DNA from: Alphaproteobacteria bacterium
GTDB lineage: Bacteria; Pseudomonadota; Alphaproteobacteria; Geminicoccales; Geminicoccaceae
DNA length: 32,197 nucleotides
Assembly: GCA_026982585.1 (NCBI GenBank)
Contig: JALSGW010000038.1
Location: 1-32,197 of the forward strand
Direction of reading: 5' to 3'
The translations under genes were made by a program, and so were the position numbers. Shown here in pieces: positions 9,666-22,658 of the stretch. The notes beneath the pieces were generated by a model, which searched no databases, was not told where the DNA came from, and saw only the letters and a list, made by a program, of their open reading frames with translations. Every line of letters starts with the position of its first letter. The stretch's first letter is position 1.

Positions 9666-10136
9666 ATGCCCGGCCCATCCCTGCCGCGCGGCCGTCCGCG
9701 CCTGCGACGACGCCGCCAGATGGCGGAGATCAACGTCACCCCCTTCGTGGACGTGATGCTGGTTTTGTTGATCGTGTTCATGATCACGGCGCCGCTGCTC
9801 ACGAGCGGTGTCAACGTGGACCTGCCGCGCACCGAAGCCCGCCCGCTTCCGGGCCAGGACAAGCCGCTTGCGGTGACCGTCACCGCCGAGGGCACCATCT
9901 ATCTGCAGGAGCGGCAGGTGAGCCTGGAGGAATTGGTTCCGAGCCTGCTCGCGATCAGCGAACGGGATCCGGAGGTGCGCATCTTCGTGCGCGGCGACCG
10001 CAGGGTGTCCTACGGGCAGATCATGGAGGTGATCGGCACCATCAACCGCGCCGGCTTCACCCGCGTCGCCCTGGTCACCGAGCTGGCCGAGCCGGGCCCG
10101 CGCACGGCCGAGGCGCCGGCATCCGAGCGGCCCTAG
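9666..10136 (+). CDS. tolR: Tol-Pal system protein TolR
   Basis: 'MAEINVTPFVDVMLVLLIVFMITAPLLTSGVNVDLP' ExbD/TolR signature. Confidence 0.95.
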   Translation: MPGPSLPRGRPRLRRRRQMAEINVTPFVDVMLVLLIVFMITAPLLTSGVNVDLPRTEARPLPGQDKPLAVTVTAEGTIYLQERQVSLEELVPSLLAISERDPEVRIFVRGDRRVSYGQIMEVIGTINRAGFTRVALVTELAEPGPRTAEAPASERP

Positions 10137-10185
10137 CGGAGGCGGCGTTGCGGGCCTGGTGCGCTTATGGACGGGAGGAGTAGCG

Positions 10186-11232
10186 GTGCGGCGGGCCTGG
10201 GCGCTGTCGCTGCTCCTGCACGGGGCGTTGCTCGCGCTCGTTCTGGGGCGAACGCCGGCACCCTTGCCGCCGCCCGATCCGCCGCTGGTGGTGGAGGTCG
10301 ACCTGGCCGCCCCCCCCGAGCCCGAGGAGACGGCGGCGCCGGAACGGGCGGAGACGGCTCCCCTGCCCGAGCGGGTGCCGGCGGCACCGCCGCCCGAGCC
10401 GAAGCCGGCGCCGCTCCCGGATGCCCCCGCCGAAACGGACAGGCCCGATCCTCCCGAGCCGCAGCCGGAGGAGGCCACAGCCGAGCCCCAGGCGGAACCG
10501 GAGGAATCCGCCCCCGCCCCCGCGCCGGCGCCGCCTCCCGAACCTTCGCCCGCAACACCTCCGGAGCCGGCCGTGCGCGAGCTGGCCGATGCGGCCCCGG
10601 CTGAGTCGCCCCGCATCCGCCCCCCGCGCCCCCGGCCGGCGCGGCTCGCCCAGGCCCGAGCGCGCACGCCGCCGGTTCCCCGCCCCCGTCCCGCCCGGCT
10701 CGCGCAGAGCCCGCCGTCGCAGCCGGACGCCAAGGGCGACGGGCCGCCTTTGGAGCGGGCCGATGTGACCAGCCCGGACCCGCTCGATGCGCTCTTGCGC
10801 AGCGTCGAGCAGGTGGACCGGCGGCTGCGGGACCAAGAGCGGCAGCAAGGCCGCGGCGAGCGGGCGGAAGGCCGTCCCGAGGAGGGGGCGGACGCGCCGG
10901 CCGAGGCCGATGCCGGGGCGGTGTCCCTCGCCGAGCTGCAGCGCATGGTGGAAGAACAGGTCTATCGCTGCTGGATCCTGCCGGTGGGCGCGCGCGGGGT
11001 GCGGGGGCTCAACGTGCTGGTTCGCTTCTCGGTCGCCCCCGACGGGACGGTGCGGCGGGCCGAGGTGGTGGACCGGGAGCGGCTCGCCCGCGATCCCCTG
11101 TTCCGGATCGTGGCCGAAAGCGCGATCCGCGCCGTGCGCCGCTGTTCGCCTTTACAACTCCCCAAGGAGCGCTATGCGCAATGGCGGGCGATCGAAATGA
11201 ACTTCGACCTCGAGAAGGCGTTGAGCGGATGA
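10186..11232 (+). CDS. tolA: TolA (TonB-like) energy transducer with Pro/Glu/Ala-rich linker
   Basis: N-terminal TM '[21 protein letters not shown]', Pro/Glu-rich middle, TolA-III-like C-terminus '[38 protein letters not shown]'; position between tolR and tolB; RBS-like gggaggag upstream of the GTG at 10186. Confidence 0.88.
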   Translation: MRRAWALSLLLHGALLALVLGRTPAPLPPPDPPLVVEVDLAAPPEPEETAAPERAETAPLPERVPAAPPPEPKPAPLPDAPAETDRPDPPEPQPEEATAEPQAEPEESAPAPAPAPPPEPSPATPPEPAVRELADAAPAESPRIRPPRPRPARLAQARARTPPVPRPRPARLAQSPPSQPDAKGDGPPLERADVTSPDPLDALLRSVEQVDRRLRDQERQQGRGERAEGRPEEGADAPAEADAGAVSLAELQRMVEEQVYRCWILPVGARGVRGLNVLVRFSVAPDGTVRRAEVVDRERLARDPLFRIVAESAIRAVRRCSPLQLPKERYAQWRAIEMNFDLEKALSG

Positions 11233-12557
11233 TCCGCGAGCGATGGAGCCGCCGCGAGCTGCTCGCCGCCGGTGCCGCGGTGGCGGCGGTGGGCCTGTCC
11301 CGACCCGCATGGGGACAGTTGCGGGTGGACATCACCCGCGGACGGGTCGAACCCATGCCCATCGCCGTGAGCCCCTTCGCCGGCGACCGACCGTCGGAGG
11401 TGGAGCTGGGCCGGCGCATCGCCGAAGTGGTGGCGGCCGATCTCGACGGCTCCGGATGGTTCCGCACCATCGATCCCCGGGCCTACATCCAGAGCCCGGA
11501 CGAGCTGCGCACCGTGCCCCGGTTCGCCGAATGGCAGCAGATCGGCGCCCAGGCGCTGATCAGCGGGGTGGTGCGGGGCGAAGGTGCCGACGGCATGGCG
11601 GTGGAATTCCGCCTCTGGGACGTGTTCGCCGGCAGCCAGATGATCGGCCTGCGGTTGGTCCTCGCCCGCGACATCTGGCGCCGCGCCGCCCACCGCATCG
11701 CCGATGCGGTCTACGAGCGGCTCACCGGCGAATCCGGCTATTTCGACACCCGCATCGCCTACATCGCCGAGACCGGCCCGCCCGGCCAGCGCATCAAGCG
11801 CCTCGCGATCATGGACCAGGACGGGTACGACAACCGCTATCTCACCGACGGCAGCGAACTCGTGCTCACCCCGCGCTTCACCCCGGACGGCCGCGGCCTC
11901 GCCTATCTCGCCTACCGGGGTCTCGTGCCCGGGATCTATCTGCGCGACCTCGAGACCGGCCGGGATCGGCCGCTCGGGCGCTTTGCCGGCATGAATTTCG
12001 CCCCCCGCTTCGCCCCCGACGGCAACAGCCTGCTCCTCACCATCGCCGTCGGCGGCAACTCCGACATCTACGAGTACGAGCCGGCCCGGGACCGGCTGGT
12101 GCGGCTCACCGACCATCCCGCCATCGACACCTCGCCCAGCTACGCCCCGGACGGCCAGCGCATCGTCTTCAACTCCAACCGCGGCGGGAGCCCGCAGCTC
12201 TACGTCATGGACCGCGACGGCGGCAATGTGCGCCGGATCAGCTTCGGCGACGGGCTCTACGGCAGCCCGGTGTGGTCGCCGCGCGGGGATGTGATCGCCT
12301 TCACCAAGATCCGGGGCGGCTTCTTCCACATCGGGGTGATGCGCCCGGACGGCGGCGAGGAACGGCTGCTGACGCGAAGCTTCCTCGACGAGGCGCCGAG
12401 CTTCGCCCCCAACGGACGGCTGATCCTGTTCCACCGGCAGGATCCCCTGAACGACCGCATCCGCCTCATGACCATCGACCTCACCGGCTACCGCCTCCGA
12501 GAGCTGCCCACCGCCACCGACGCCTCGGATCCCGACTGGTCGCCCTTGATTCCCTGA
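11229..12557 (+). CDS. tolB: Tol-Pal system beta-propeller protein TolB
   Basis: Signal peptide, '[21 protein letters not shown]', repeated propeller motifs '[38 protein letters not shown]'. Confidence 0.96.
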   Translation: MIRERWSRRELLAAGAAVAAVGLSRPAWGQLRVDITRGRVEPMPIAVSPFAGDRPSEVELGRRIAEVVAADLDGSGWFRTIDPRAYIQSPDELRTVPRFAEWQQIGAQALISGVVRGEGADGMAVEFRLWDVFAGSQMIGLRLVLARDIWRRAAHRIADAVYERLTGESGYFDTRIAYIAETGPPGQRIKRLAIMDQDGYDNRYLTDGSELVLTPRFTPDGRGLAYLAYRGLVPGIYLRDLETGRDRPLGRFAGMNFAPRFAPDGNSLLLTIAVGGNSDIYEYEPARDRLVRLTDHPAIDTSPSYAPDGQRIVFNSNRGGSPQLYVMDRDGGNVRRISFGDGLYGSPVWSPRGDVIAFTKIRGGFFHIGVMRPDGGEERLLTRSFLDEAPSFAPNGRLILFHRQDPLNDRIRLMTIDLTGYRLRELPTATDASDPDWSPLIP

Positions 12558-12622
12558 CCCTGCGCCGTATAAGCGGCATGCCGCAGCGAAGCTCGCGCCG
12601 GGTGCGCGCCACGGGAGGTCAC

Positions 12623-13174
12623 ATGTCCAGGCGGCTGCTCTTCTCCCTCATGGGGCTCGTCGTGCTGGCGGGATGCGCCACCACGCCGATGGAGGAACGG
12701 GCCGGCGACCAGGCCGCGGCAGGCCCCGCCATGGCCGGCGAGGAGGCGATCGGGGTGGGCGATCCGGCCGGATCGATCACCGCCGACCCGCTCGCCGCCG
12801 ACATCGTGCCGGGAAGCCAGAAGGACCTGGAGGTCAACGTCGGCGACCGGGTGTTCTTCGCCTTCGACAGCGCCGCCCTGGACGAGGAGGCCCAGGCCAC
12901 CCTCGACCGTCAGGCGGCATGGCTGCTGCAGTATCCCGACATCGTGGTCACCATCGAGGGCCACGCGGACGAGCGCGGCACCCGGGAATACAACCTGGCC
13001 CTGGGCGAGCGCCGGGCCATGGCGGTCAAGAACTATCTGGTGGCCAAAGGGGTGAGCCCCGACCGCATCCTCACCATCTCCTACGGCGAGGAACGTCCGG
13101 TCGATCCCGGGCACAATGAGGCCGCCTGGGCGCTCAACCGCCGGGCGGTGACGGTGGTCACGGTCACCCAGTGA
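12623..13174 (+). CDS. pal: Peptidoglycan-associated lipoprotein Pal
   Basis: Lipobox 'LVVLAGCA', OmpA-like '[47 protein letters not shown]'. Confidence 0.96.
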   Translation: MSRRLLFSLMGLVVLAGCATTPMEERAGDQAAAGPAMAGEEAIGVGDPAGSITADPLAADIVPGSQKDLEVNVGDRVFFAFDSAALDEEAQATLDRQAAWLLQYPDIVVTIEGHADERGTREYNLALGERRAMAVKNYLVAKGVSPDRILTISYGEERPVDPGHNEAAWALNRRAVTVVTVTQ

Positions 13175-13974
13175 GGGGAGCGCATCCCGTGGGCCGGTCG
13201 GCGCTGCTCCTGTTGTTGGCCCTGTTCCTCGGCGCGGCTGGCCTCGAGGTGCGGGCCCAGCAGGTGGATCCGGCCGCGCTCGCCTCCTTCGAGGCGCGGC
13301 TGCTCCAGCTCGAGGAGGAGCTCCGGCGTCTCACCGGTCGGCTCGAAGAGATGGAGTTCCGCCAGCGGCAGCTGGAGGAGCGCCTGCGGCAGCTGGAGGC
13401 CCGCCCCGCCGCGCCCCCGATCGCCGCCCCGGAGCCGGAGGCCGAGGTGGCGGAAGGCGAACCCGTCGCCGCAGAGCCTCGGGCCGAGGGCGCTGCCGCG
13501 GAGGAGGAGCGTCCGATGGCGGAAGAACAGCCTGCCGCGGACGTTCCCCTGGCCGAGGCCGCAGAGCTCGCACCCGCGCTCGCGGGCGGGCCGCAGGAGC
13601 GCTACCAGGCGGCCCTGGCCCTCCTCGAGGCCGGTCGTTTCGCCCAGGCGGAGGAGGCGCTCGCGCGGCTGCTCAGCGACTTCCCGGACCACGAGCTGGC
13701 CCCCCGGGCCGCCTATTGGCTCGGCGAGACCTACTTCTTCCGCCAGGACTATCAGGCCGCCGCCCAGACCTTCGCCCGCAACTACCGCCGCTACGGTCCG
13801 CAGGCCCCGCGCGCCCCCGACACCCTGCTCAAGCTCGGCATGGCCTTCGCCGCCATGGGCGATCGGGAGCGGGCCTGCCGCACCTTCGAAGAGCTCGCGC
13901 GACGCCATCCCGACGCCCCAGCCCCGGTGCGCCAGGCCTTGCGCCGTGAGCGCAGCGCCGCCGGCTGCCCCTGA
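13171..13974 (+). CDS. cpoB: CpoB/YbgF Tol-Pal system coiled-coil TPR protein
   Basis: Signal peptide, N-terminal coiled coil, TPR '[48 protein letters not shown]'. Confidence 0.93.
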   Translation: MRGAHPVGRSALLLLLALFLGAAGLEVRAQQVDPAALASFEARLLQLEEELRRLTGRLEEMEFRQRQLEERLRQLEARPAAPPIAAPEPEAEVAEGEPVAAEPRAEGAAAEEERPMAEEQPAADVPLAEAAELAPALAGGPQERYQAALALLEAGRFAQAEEALARLLSDFPDHELAPRAAYWLGETYFFRQDYQAAAQTFARNYRRYGPQAPRAPDTLLKLGMAFAAMGDRERACRTFEELARRHPDAPAPVRQALRRERSAAGCP

Positions 13975-15292
13975 CCGCCCGCTCAGCGACGAGGAGTTCG
14001 CGGCCCTGATGGCGGTGTTCGCGCCCTTCGAGCCCGCCCCCCGACTGGCGGTGGCGGTCTCGGGCGGTGCGGACAGCATGGCCCTGGTCGTCCTCGCCCA
14101 GGCGTGGGCGCGGGCACGGGGCGGCGAGAGCCTCGCGCTCGTGGTCGATCACCGTCTGCGGCCGGAATCGGGCCGGGAGGCGGAGCGGGTGCTGGGGTGG
14201 CTCGAGCGGCTCGGCATCCGGGGCCGCATCCTTTGCGCCGACCGGCCGCCTCCGGCAAGCGGTCTCCAGGCCTGGGCGCGCAAGCTGCGCTACCGGCTGC
14301 TCGAACATGCCTGTCTGGAACTCGGCGCGCTGCACCTCCTGCTCGCCCACCGGCAGGAGGACCAGGTCGAGACCGTGGCCATGCGCAAGGCGCGGGGAAG
14401 CGGCCCGCTCGGGCTCGCGGGTATTCCGGCGGAACGCTTCACCCCGAGCGTGCGGCTGGTCCGCCCGCTGCTCGGGGTGCCGCGGGCGCGGATCCTTGCG
14501 ACCCTGAAGGCCCGGCGGGTGCCCTGGCTCGAGGATCCCTCCAACCGAGACCCGCGTTTCGCCCGCACCCCTTTGCGCGCACACCCTCCGCCCGAGCGCC
14601 CGCTGCTCGCCTGCGCCGCCCAGGCGGCCGCAGCCCGCTCCCGCCTCGAGGCCGAGGCGGCGCGCTGGTGCGCGTCGCACGCCCGCATCGACCCCTTCGG
14701 CTGGGCCGAGCTGGACCTGGAGGCCTGGCACAGAGCGGATCCGGAGCTGCGCCTCCTCCTCCTCTCCCGGCTTTGCCTGGTGGTGGGAGGAAGGGAGCAT
14801 CCGCCCCGGCGCCGGGTGCTCGCCTGGCTCCTCCGGGAGCTCGAGCGGCCGGCCCCGGGCTTTAGGAGGACGGCGGGCGGATGCCTGTTGGAGGTGCGCG
14901 GTCCGCGCCTTCGCCTGTTCCGCGAGCTGCGGGGCGCGAAGCGGGCCCGGGCGGAGCCTGTTGCGGGCGGCCTGTGGTGGGACGGCCGCTGGACCATCCG
15001 GTTGAAGGATGGGCCGGCGGTGCCGTGGATCGGACCGCTCGACTCCGTGCCGTCCGCGAGGCTGCGCGCAGCCCTTTTGGCCCGCGCACGTGGGCTCGGC
15101 ATCCCCCGCGAGGCCCTTCCCGGATTGCCCGCCCTCAGCCTGGAAGGCGGCATCTGGCTTTCGCCGCTTGCGCCTTTCCGCGCGGCGCGGCTCGGCGTGC
15201 GCTTTTCCTTCAGGCCCTGTCGCCGTCTGCTCGAGGCGCCCTTCCGGGCTTTGGGTTCTATTGCTTCGCGGCCGGCTCAGTCTAACTGTTAG
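13946..15292 (+). CDS. tilS: tRNA(Ile)-lysidine synthetase
   Basis: PP-loop 'LAVAVSGGADSMALVVLAQAWA', 'LVVDHRLRPESGREAERV', 'LLLAHRQEDQVETVAMR', 'WLEDPSNRDPRFARTPLR'; between cpoB and ftsH. Confidence 0.92.
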   Translation: MSAAPPAAPDRPLSDEEFAALMAVFAPFEPAPRLAVAVSGGADSMALVVLAQAWARARGGESLALVVDHRLRPESGREAERVLGWLERLGIRGRILCADRPPPASGLQAWARKLRYRLLEHACLELGALHLLLAHRQEDQVETVAMRKARGSGPLGLAGIPAERFTPSVRLVRPLLGVPRARILATLKARRVPWLEDPSNRDPRFARTPLRAHPPPERPLLACAAQAAAARSRLEAEAARWCASHARIDPFGWAELDLEAWHRADPELRLLLLSRLCLVVGGREHPPRRRVLAWLLRELERPAPGFRRTAGGCLLEVRGPRLRLFRELRGAKRARAEPVAGGLWWDGRWTIRLKDGPAVPWIGPLDSVPSARLRAALLARARGLGIPREALPGLPALSLEGGIWLSPLAPFRAARLGVRFSFRPCRRLLEAPFRALGSIASRPAQSNC

Positions 15293-15352
15293 CGAGGGCC
15301 GCGCCCGTTTGGGGTGCGGGGCCGCGGAGGGTCGCGTGGACGAGGTCCATCG

Positions 15353-17287
15353 GTGAACAACTTCAGCAAAAATCTCGCCCTTTGGGTCATCATCGGGCTG
15401 CTGCTGATCGCACTGGTCAACCTCTTCCAGGGGTCGCGCCCGCGCAGCCCGCAGACCACCGTCGCCTATTCCGACTTCATCGCCGACGTCGAGGCCGGGC
15501 GGGTGAGCGAGGTCGCCATCCAGGGCGAACTCATCACCGGCCGCTACGCGGACGGCCGCCCGTTCCAGACCTACGCCCCCCAGGATCCGCAGCTGATCGA
15601 GCGGCTCACCGCCGCCAAGGTGCGCATCACCGCCCTGCCGGTGGAGGAGGACGTGCCCTCCCTGCTCGGCGTGCTGGTGTCCTGGTTCCCCATGCTGCTG
15701 CTGATCGCGGTGTGGATCTTCTTCATGCGGCAGATGCAGGCGGGGGGCGGCAAGGCGATGGGATTCGGCAAGTCGCGCGCCCGGCTGTTGACCGAGAAAC
15801 ACGGGCGGGTGACCTTCAGCGACGTGGCCGGCATCGACGAAGCCAAGGAGGAGCTCCAGGAGATCGTGGAGTTCCTCAAGAACCCGCAGAAGTTCCAGCA
15901 GCTCGGCGGCCGCATCCCCAAGGGCTGCCTCCTCGTGGGCCCGCCCGGCACCGGCAAGACGCTGCTCGCCCGGGCCATCGCCGGCGAGGCGAACGTCCCC
16001 TTCTTCACCATCTCCGGCTCGGATTTCGTGGAGATGTTCGTGGGCGTGGGCGCATCGCGGGTGCGCGACATGTTCGAGCAGGCCAAGAAACACGCCCCGT
16101 GCATCGTCTTCATCGACGAGATCGACGCCGTCGGCCGCCACCGCGGTGCCGGGATCGGCGGCGGCAACGACGAGCGCGAACAGACGCTGAACCAGCTTCT
16201 GGTCGAGATGGACGGGTTCGATTCCAACGACGGCGTGATCCTCATCGCCGCCACCAACCGTCCCGACGTTCTCGACCCGGCCCTGCTCCGCCCGGGCCGT
16301 TTCGACCGCCAGATCGTGGTGCCCTACCCCGATGTGGTCGGGCGCGAGAAAATCCTGAACGTGCACATCAAGAAAATCCGGGTGGCGCCGGACGTGGACA
16401 CCAAGGTGCTGGCCCGGGGCACCCCGGGCTTCTCGGGGGCGGACCTCGCCAACATCGTCAACGAAGCGGCGCTCTTGGCCGCGCGGCGGGGCAAGCGGGT
16501 GGTCACCATGGCGGAGTTCGAGGCCGCCAAGGACAAGGTGATCATGGGCATCGAACGCCGCTCGATGGTGATGAGCGAGGAGGAGAAGCGGCAGACCGCC
16601 TATCACGAGGCGGGGCATGCGGTGGTCGCCTACTTTACCCCGGCCTCCGATCCCATCCACAAGGCCACCATCATCCCGCGCGGGCGGGCGCTCGGCATGG
16701 TGATGCGGCTGCCCGAGGGCGATCGCATCTCGGTGAGCCGGGAGAAGCTGGAAGGGGATATCGCCGTCGCCATGGGCGGACGGGTGGCCGAGGAGCTGGT
16801 CTTCGGCCGCGACAAGGTCACCGCCGGCGCCGCCTCCGACATCCAGCAGGCGACCCGCATCGCCCGCCACATGGTGACCGAGTGGGGCATGAGCGACGAG
16901 CTCGGCCCGGTGGGCTACACCGACGGCAATCAGGAGATCTTCCTCGGCGCCCAGCTCGCCCAGATGCGGCTGGTCTCGGAGCAGACCGCCTTCAAGATCG
17001 ACCAGGAGGTGCGCCGCATCGTCGAGGACGGCTACCGCCGGGCGCGCGCCATCCTCGAGGAGCACCGGGACAAGCTCGACGCCCTGGCAAAGGCGCTGCT
17101 CGAATACGAGACCCTGACCGGCGAGGAAATCGACCAGCTCATGCGCGGCCAGCCCATCGTGCGGCCGGAGCCGCAGCAGGAGGAAGCGGAACAGCAGACC
17201 TCCGCCGAAGGCCGACGCACCTCGGTGCCGCCCACCACCCGGCCCGCCGCGGGACCGGGCGGCATGGAGCCCCAGCCGGGCACCTGA
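15353..17287 (+). CDS. ftsH: ATP-dependent zinc metalloprotease FtsH
   Basis: '[26 protein letters not shown]', '[24 protein letters not shown]', SRH '[21 protein letters not shown]', 'HEAGH'. Confidence 0.98.
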   Translation: MNNFSKNLALWVIIGLLLIALVNLFQGSRPRSPQTTVAYSDFIADVEAGRVSEVAIQGELITGRYADGRPFQTYAPQDPQLIERLTAAKVRITALPVEEDVPSLLGVLVSWFPMLLLIAVWIFFMRQMQAGGGKAMGFGKSRARLLTEKHGRVTFSDVAGIDEAKEELQEIVEFLKNPQKFQQLGGRIPKGCLLVGPPGTGKTLLARAIAGEANVPFFTISGSDFVEMFVGVGASRVRDMFEQAKKHAPCIVFIDEIDAVGRHRGAGIGGGNDEREQTLNQLLVEMDGFDSNDGVILIAATNRPDVLDPALLRPGRFDRQIVVPYPDVVGREKILNVHIKKIRVAPDVDTKVLARGTPGFSGADLANIVNEAALLAARRGKRVVTMAEFEAAKDKVIMGIERRSMVMSEEEKRQTAYHEAGHAVVAYFTPASDPIHKATIIPRGRALGMVMRLPEGDRISVSREKLEGDIAVAMGGRVAEELVFGRDKVTAGAASDIQQATRIARHMVTEWGMSDELGPVGYTDGNQEIFLGAQLAQMRLVSEQTAFKIDQEVRRIVEDGYRRARAILEEHRDKLDALAKALLEYETLTGEEIDQLMRGQPIVRPEPQQEEAEQQTSAEGRRTSVPPTTRPAAGPGGMEPQPGT

Positions 17288-17334
17288 GGGCGAAACGGGC
17301 GGCCGCGGTCACCCCGCGGCAGGCAGCCGAACCC

Positions 17335-17429
17335 GTCGCATCGGAGCCGCCGCCGGTCAGCGATCGGAGCGACAGCGTGCCGCGCCTCCCGTTCGTCTAC
17401 GCGATCTGTCGCATCGAAGCCGCCGCCGG

Positions 17430-17440
<11 letters not shown>
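17335..17440. repeat. 33-bp direct repeat, period 73 bp, second copy spanning the uvrB stop codon
   Basis: 'gtcgcatcg[g/a]agccgccgccggtcagcgatcgg' at 17335-17367 and 17408-17440 (32/33 identical). Confidence 0.85.
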
Positions 17441-19631
<2,191 letters not shown>

Positions 19632-19726
19632 CGGCCGCCCTCCAAGCCGCAGGGTTTCCCGACCCGCCCCTGGGCGAGAGGTGGTGCGCGGCAGGCGGGG
19701 GGCAAGCCCGCCGTCCGTCGCGGCGC

Positions 19727-20512
19727 TCAGCGGGGCTGATCCGGTGCGGCGATCACCACCTCCACCCCCGCCTCCCGCAGGCTGCGGGCGAAGGGCGCGG
19801 CGAGGGGACGGTCGGTGACAAGCAGATGGACCTCCTCGAGGGCGGCCACCCGCACCACCGCGCGGGCGCCGAACTTGCTGTGGTCGGCCACCAGCACGGT
19901 GCGCTGGGCGCGCTCCATCATCGCCCGGGCGATGCGCGCCTCGTCGAGGGCGAAGTTCATGAGGCCGTGCTCGGGATGGACGGCGGCGATCGAGAGAATG
20001 GCGAGATCGGCGCGGAACTGACCGACGAAGGAGAGCGCCTCCACCCCCACCGCCGCGGCGAGTTCGGCCTTGAGCTCGCCGCCGGCGAGATAGACCCGAT
20101 GGCCGTTGCGGCCCACGAGGGAGCGCGCGATCTCGATGCCGTTGGTGATCACGGTGAGCTCCCGGCGCCCGGCCAGCGCCTCGGCCACGTAGGCGGTGGT
20201 GGATCCGGTGTCCATCATCAGGGTCTGGCCGTCCTGCACCAGCTCGGCGAGGCGGGCGGCGATGGCGCGCTTGGCCTCCGCCCGCAGCCTGAGCCGCTGA
20301 TCGAAGGGCGGCTCCTCCGGCGGCCCGCTCCAGATGGCGAAGCCGTGCTCGCGCCGCACCATGCCCTGGGCCACCAGCTCCCGCAGGTGGCGGCGCACGG
20401 TCTCGTCGGAAATGCCGAGCCGGGCCGCCAGCGCCCGGATGCGGGCGCGCTTCTGTTCGCGCAGGGCATCGAGGATGGCCGCCTGCCAGCGGCTGCGCAC
20501 AACGGCTTCCAC
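19727..20512 (-). CDS. DeoR/GlpR-family transcriptional regulator
   Basis: HTH '[47 protein letters not shown]' and DeoRC '[31 protein letters not shown]'. GTG at 20512 is preceded by GGGGAGG; an upstream in-frame GTG at 20554 is the ORF-track start. Confidence 0.9.
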   Translation of the reverse strand: MEAVVRSRWQAAILDALREQKRARIRALAARLGISDETVRRHLRELVAQGMVRREHGFAIWSGPPEEPPFDQRLRLRAEAKRAIAARLAELVQDGQTLMMDTGSTTAYVAEALAGRRELTVITNGIEIARSLVGRNGHRVYLAGGELKAELAAAVGVEALSFVGQFRADLAILSIAAVHPEHGLMNFALDEARIARAMMERAQRTVLVADHSKFGARAVVRVAALEEVHLLVTDRPLAAPFARSLREAGVEVVIAAPDQPR

Positions 20513-20523
20513 AGCACCTCCCC

Positions 20524-20570
20524 ATTTCGTGAGGGAATTAAACCTCAAAGCCACATGATTTGCACGAAAT
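20524..20570. promoter_or_regulatory. Inverted repeat ATTTCGTG-N31-CACGAAAT in the divergent intergenic region; candidate DeoR-type operator
   Basis: Perfect 8-bp arms at 20524-20531 and 20563-20570, between the deoR-like RBS and the transporter promoter region. Confidence 0.5.
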
Positions 20571-20573
20571 TTG

Positions 20574-20603
20574 TTGACGCACCCCTCGCCTGCGCCCCAC
20601 TAT
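20574..20603 (+). promoter_or_regulatory. Possible sigma70-type promoter for the amine transporter operon
   Basis: TTGACG at 20574-20579 and a weak -10 CACTAT at 20598-20603 (18-bp spacing), in a locally less GC-rich patch. Confidence 0.35.
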
Positions 20604-20660
20604 GGCGGTGCCCCGGGCACCGGCCCGGGAGGGAGATCGCAACACGGGGGGCTTACAACC

Positions 20661-21614
20661 ATGCGGCCAACACGGGGTTTCGTCGCTGTCACGGCGCTCG
20701 CCGCCCTGGCCCTGCTGCCGCCGCCGGCCGGGGCGCAGGTGGAATCCACCGATCCCATCCGCCTCACCCTCCACGACTGGACCGGCCAGCTCATCACCAC
20801 CCGCATCATGGGCGAGGTGCTCAAGGCGGCCGGCTACAACGTCGAGTATGTGCAGGCGGACTATCTGGCCCAGTTCGCCGGTCTCAAGTCCGGGGACCTG
20901 CATGTGGCCATGGAGATCTGGGAGACCACCGGGCGCCAGGCGATGGACGAGGCGGTCGCCACCGGGCTCGTGGAGAACCTCGGCGAGACCGGCATGGTGG
21001 CGATCGAGGAGTGGTGGTATCCGCTCTACATGAAGGAACAGTGTCCGGGCCTGCCGGACTGGCGGGCGCTCAACGACTGTGCCGAGCTGTTCGCGACCCC
21101 GGAGACCTATCCCAAGGGCCGCTATCTGGGCGGTCCGGTGACCTGGGGCGGCTATGACGAGGAGCGGGTCGAGGCGCTCGGCCTCGACTTCGAGGTGGTC
21201 CACGCCGGCACCGACGCCGCCCTGTTCGCCGAGCTCGAGAGCGCCTATCAGCGCCGGGCGCCGATCATTCTCTGGGTGTACACGCCGCACTGGGCGCCGA
21301 TCAAATACGAGGGCGAGTGGATCGAGTTCCCGCCCTACGAGCCCGCCTGCTACGAGGATCCGTCCTGGGGCGTCAATCCCGATCTCGCTTATGATTGCGG
21401 CAAGCCGCGCGGGCCGATCTGGAAGGTGGCCTGGGCCGGGCTCAAGGACAAATGGCCGGGCGCCTATCGGGCCATCAAGGCCTTTCGCGTCACCAACGAG
21501 GAGATGGGCGAGATGATCGCCCGCGTCGATCTCGAGGGGGAGAGCGTGGAGGCCGTGGTGGCCGATTGGATGGCCAAGAACGAGGACCGCTGGCGGGCCT
21601 GGATCGGCCAGTAG
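20661..21614 (+). CDS. Glycine betaine/choline-type ABC transporter substrate-binding protein
   Basis: Signal peptide, 'IRLTLHDWTGQLITTRIMGEVLKAAGYNVEYVQADYLAQFAGLKSGDLHVAMEIWE', 'PIILWVYTPHWAPIKY' typical of OpuAC/ProX-like proteins. Confidence 0.88.
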   Translation: MRPTRGFVAVTALAALALLPPPAGAQVESTDPIRLTLHDWTGQLITTRIMGEVLKAAGYNVEYVQADYLAQFAGLKSGDLHVAMEIWETTGRQAMDEAVATGLVENLGETGMVAIEEWWYPLYMKEQCPGLPDWRALNDCAELFATPETYPKGRYLGGPVTWGGYDEERVEALGLDFEVVHAGTDAALFAELESAYQRRAPIILWVYTPHWAPIKYEGEWIEFPPYEPACYEDPSWGVNPDLAYDCGKPRGPIWKVAWAGLKDKWPGAYRAIKAFRVTNEEMGEMIARVDLEGESVEAVVADWMAKNEDRWRAWIGQ

Positions 21615-21629
21615 GGACCGCGCGAGCCG

Positions 21630-22655
21630 ATGGCCAAGGGCGGCGAGGTCAAGCTCGCCTGTCGGCGGCTGTGGAAGGTCTTCGGCCCCGGCGCCGAGGC
21701 CTTCCTGGCCCGCCACGGCGCCGCGCCTTCGGCGGAGGAGCTGCGCGCCGCGGGGTTGGTGGTGGCGGTGGCGGATGCCGAACTCGCCGTGCGGGCCGGC
21801 GAGATCTTCGTCATCATGGGGCTCTCGGGATCCGGCAAGTCCACCCTGGTCCGCTGCCTCTCGCGCCTGGTGGAGCCGAGTTTCGGCGAGGTGTTCTTCG
21901 AGGGGCGGGATCTGTTGCGGATGCCGGAGCGGGAGATGATCGACATCCGCCGGCACAAGATGGGCATGGTGTTCCAGCACTTCGCCCTCCTCCCCCACCT
22001 CACCGTGCTCGACAACGTCGCCTTCCCCCTGGCGATCCAGGGGGTCGAGCGCCGGCGACGCGAGGAGCGGGCGCGCGAGATGATCGCGCTGGTCGGACTC
22101 GAGGGCAAGGAATACCACTTCCCGCGCGAGCTCTCGGGAGGCCAGCAGCAGCGCGTCGGCATCGCCCGCTCGCTGGCGGTGGGCCCGGAGCTGTGGTTCC
22201 TGGACGAGCCCTTCTCCGCCCTCGATCCCCTCATCCGCCGCGAGATGCAGAACGAGTTCCTGCGCCTGCAGGCGGTGCTCGAGAAGACCATCGTCTTCAT
22301 CACCCACGATTTCGACGAGGCCATCCGGCTCGCCGACCGGATCGCCATCATGCAGGACGGCCGCATCGTCCAGATCGGCACCCCCGAGGAGCTGGTGCTG
22401 CGGCCGGCCACACCCTATGTGGCGGAATTCACCCGCGAGGCGCCGCGCCACAAGATCCTCACCGCACGGGCGATCATGGCCCCGGTCAACGGCAGCGCCG
22501 AGTTCGCCGGCGAGATCCCGGCCGCCATGAAGGTGATCGAACTCGCGCCCATGGTGGTGGACAGCGACAAGCCCTTCCTGGTGGTGGAGAACGGCGAGCC
22601 GGTGGGCATGGTCGACCGGGCGGCGGTGATCGCGGTGTTGGTGGGGCGGAGGTAG
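21630..22655 (+). CDS. Glycine betaine/quaternary-amine ABC transporter ATP-binding protein (ProV-like)
   Basis: Walker A 'MGLSGSGKSTLVRCLSRLVEPSFGEVFFEGRDLL', 'HKMGMVFQHFALLPHLTVLDNVAFPL', 'LSGGQQQRVGIARSLA', C-terminal partial CBS-like segment. Confidence 0.93.
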   Translation: MAKGGEVKLACRRLWKVFGPGAEAFLARHGAAPSAEELRAAGLVVAVADAELAVRAGEIFVIMGLSGSGKSTLVRCLSRLVEPSFGEVFFEGRDLLRMPEREMIDIRRHKMGMVFQHFALLPHLTVLDNVAFPLAIQGVERRRREERAREMIALVGLEGKEYHFPRELSGGQQQRVGIARSLAVGPELWFLDEPFSALDPLIRREMQNEFLRLQAVLEKTIVFITHDFDEAIRLADRIAIMQDGRIVQIGTPEELVLRPATPYVAEFTREAPRHKILTARAIMAPVNGSAEFAGEIPAAMKVIELAPMVVDSDKPFLVVENGEPVGMVDRAAVIAVLVGRR

Positions 22656-22658
22656 CCC

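Noticed and set aside
13829-17065. 1078-aa minus-strand ORF opposite tilS and ftsH
   Set aside because: Antisense shadow ORF over two clearly recognised genes, with no domain motif.
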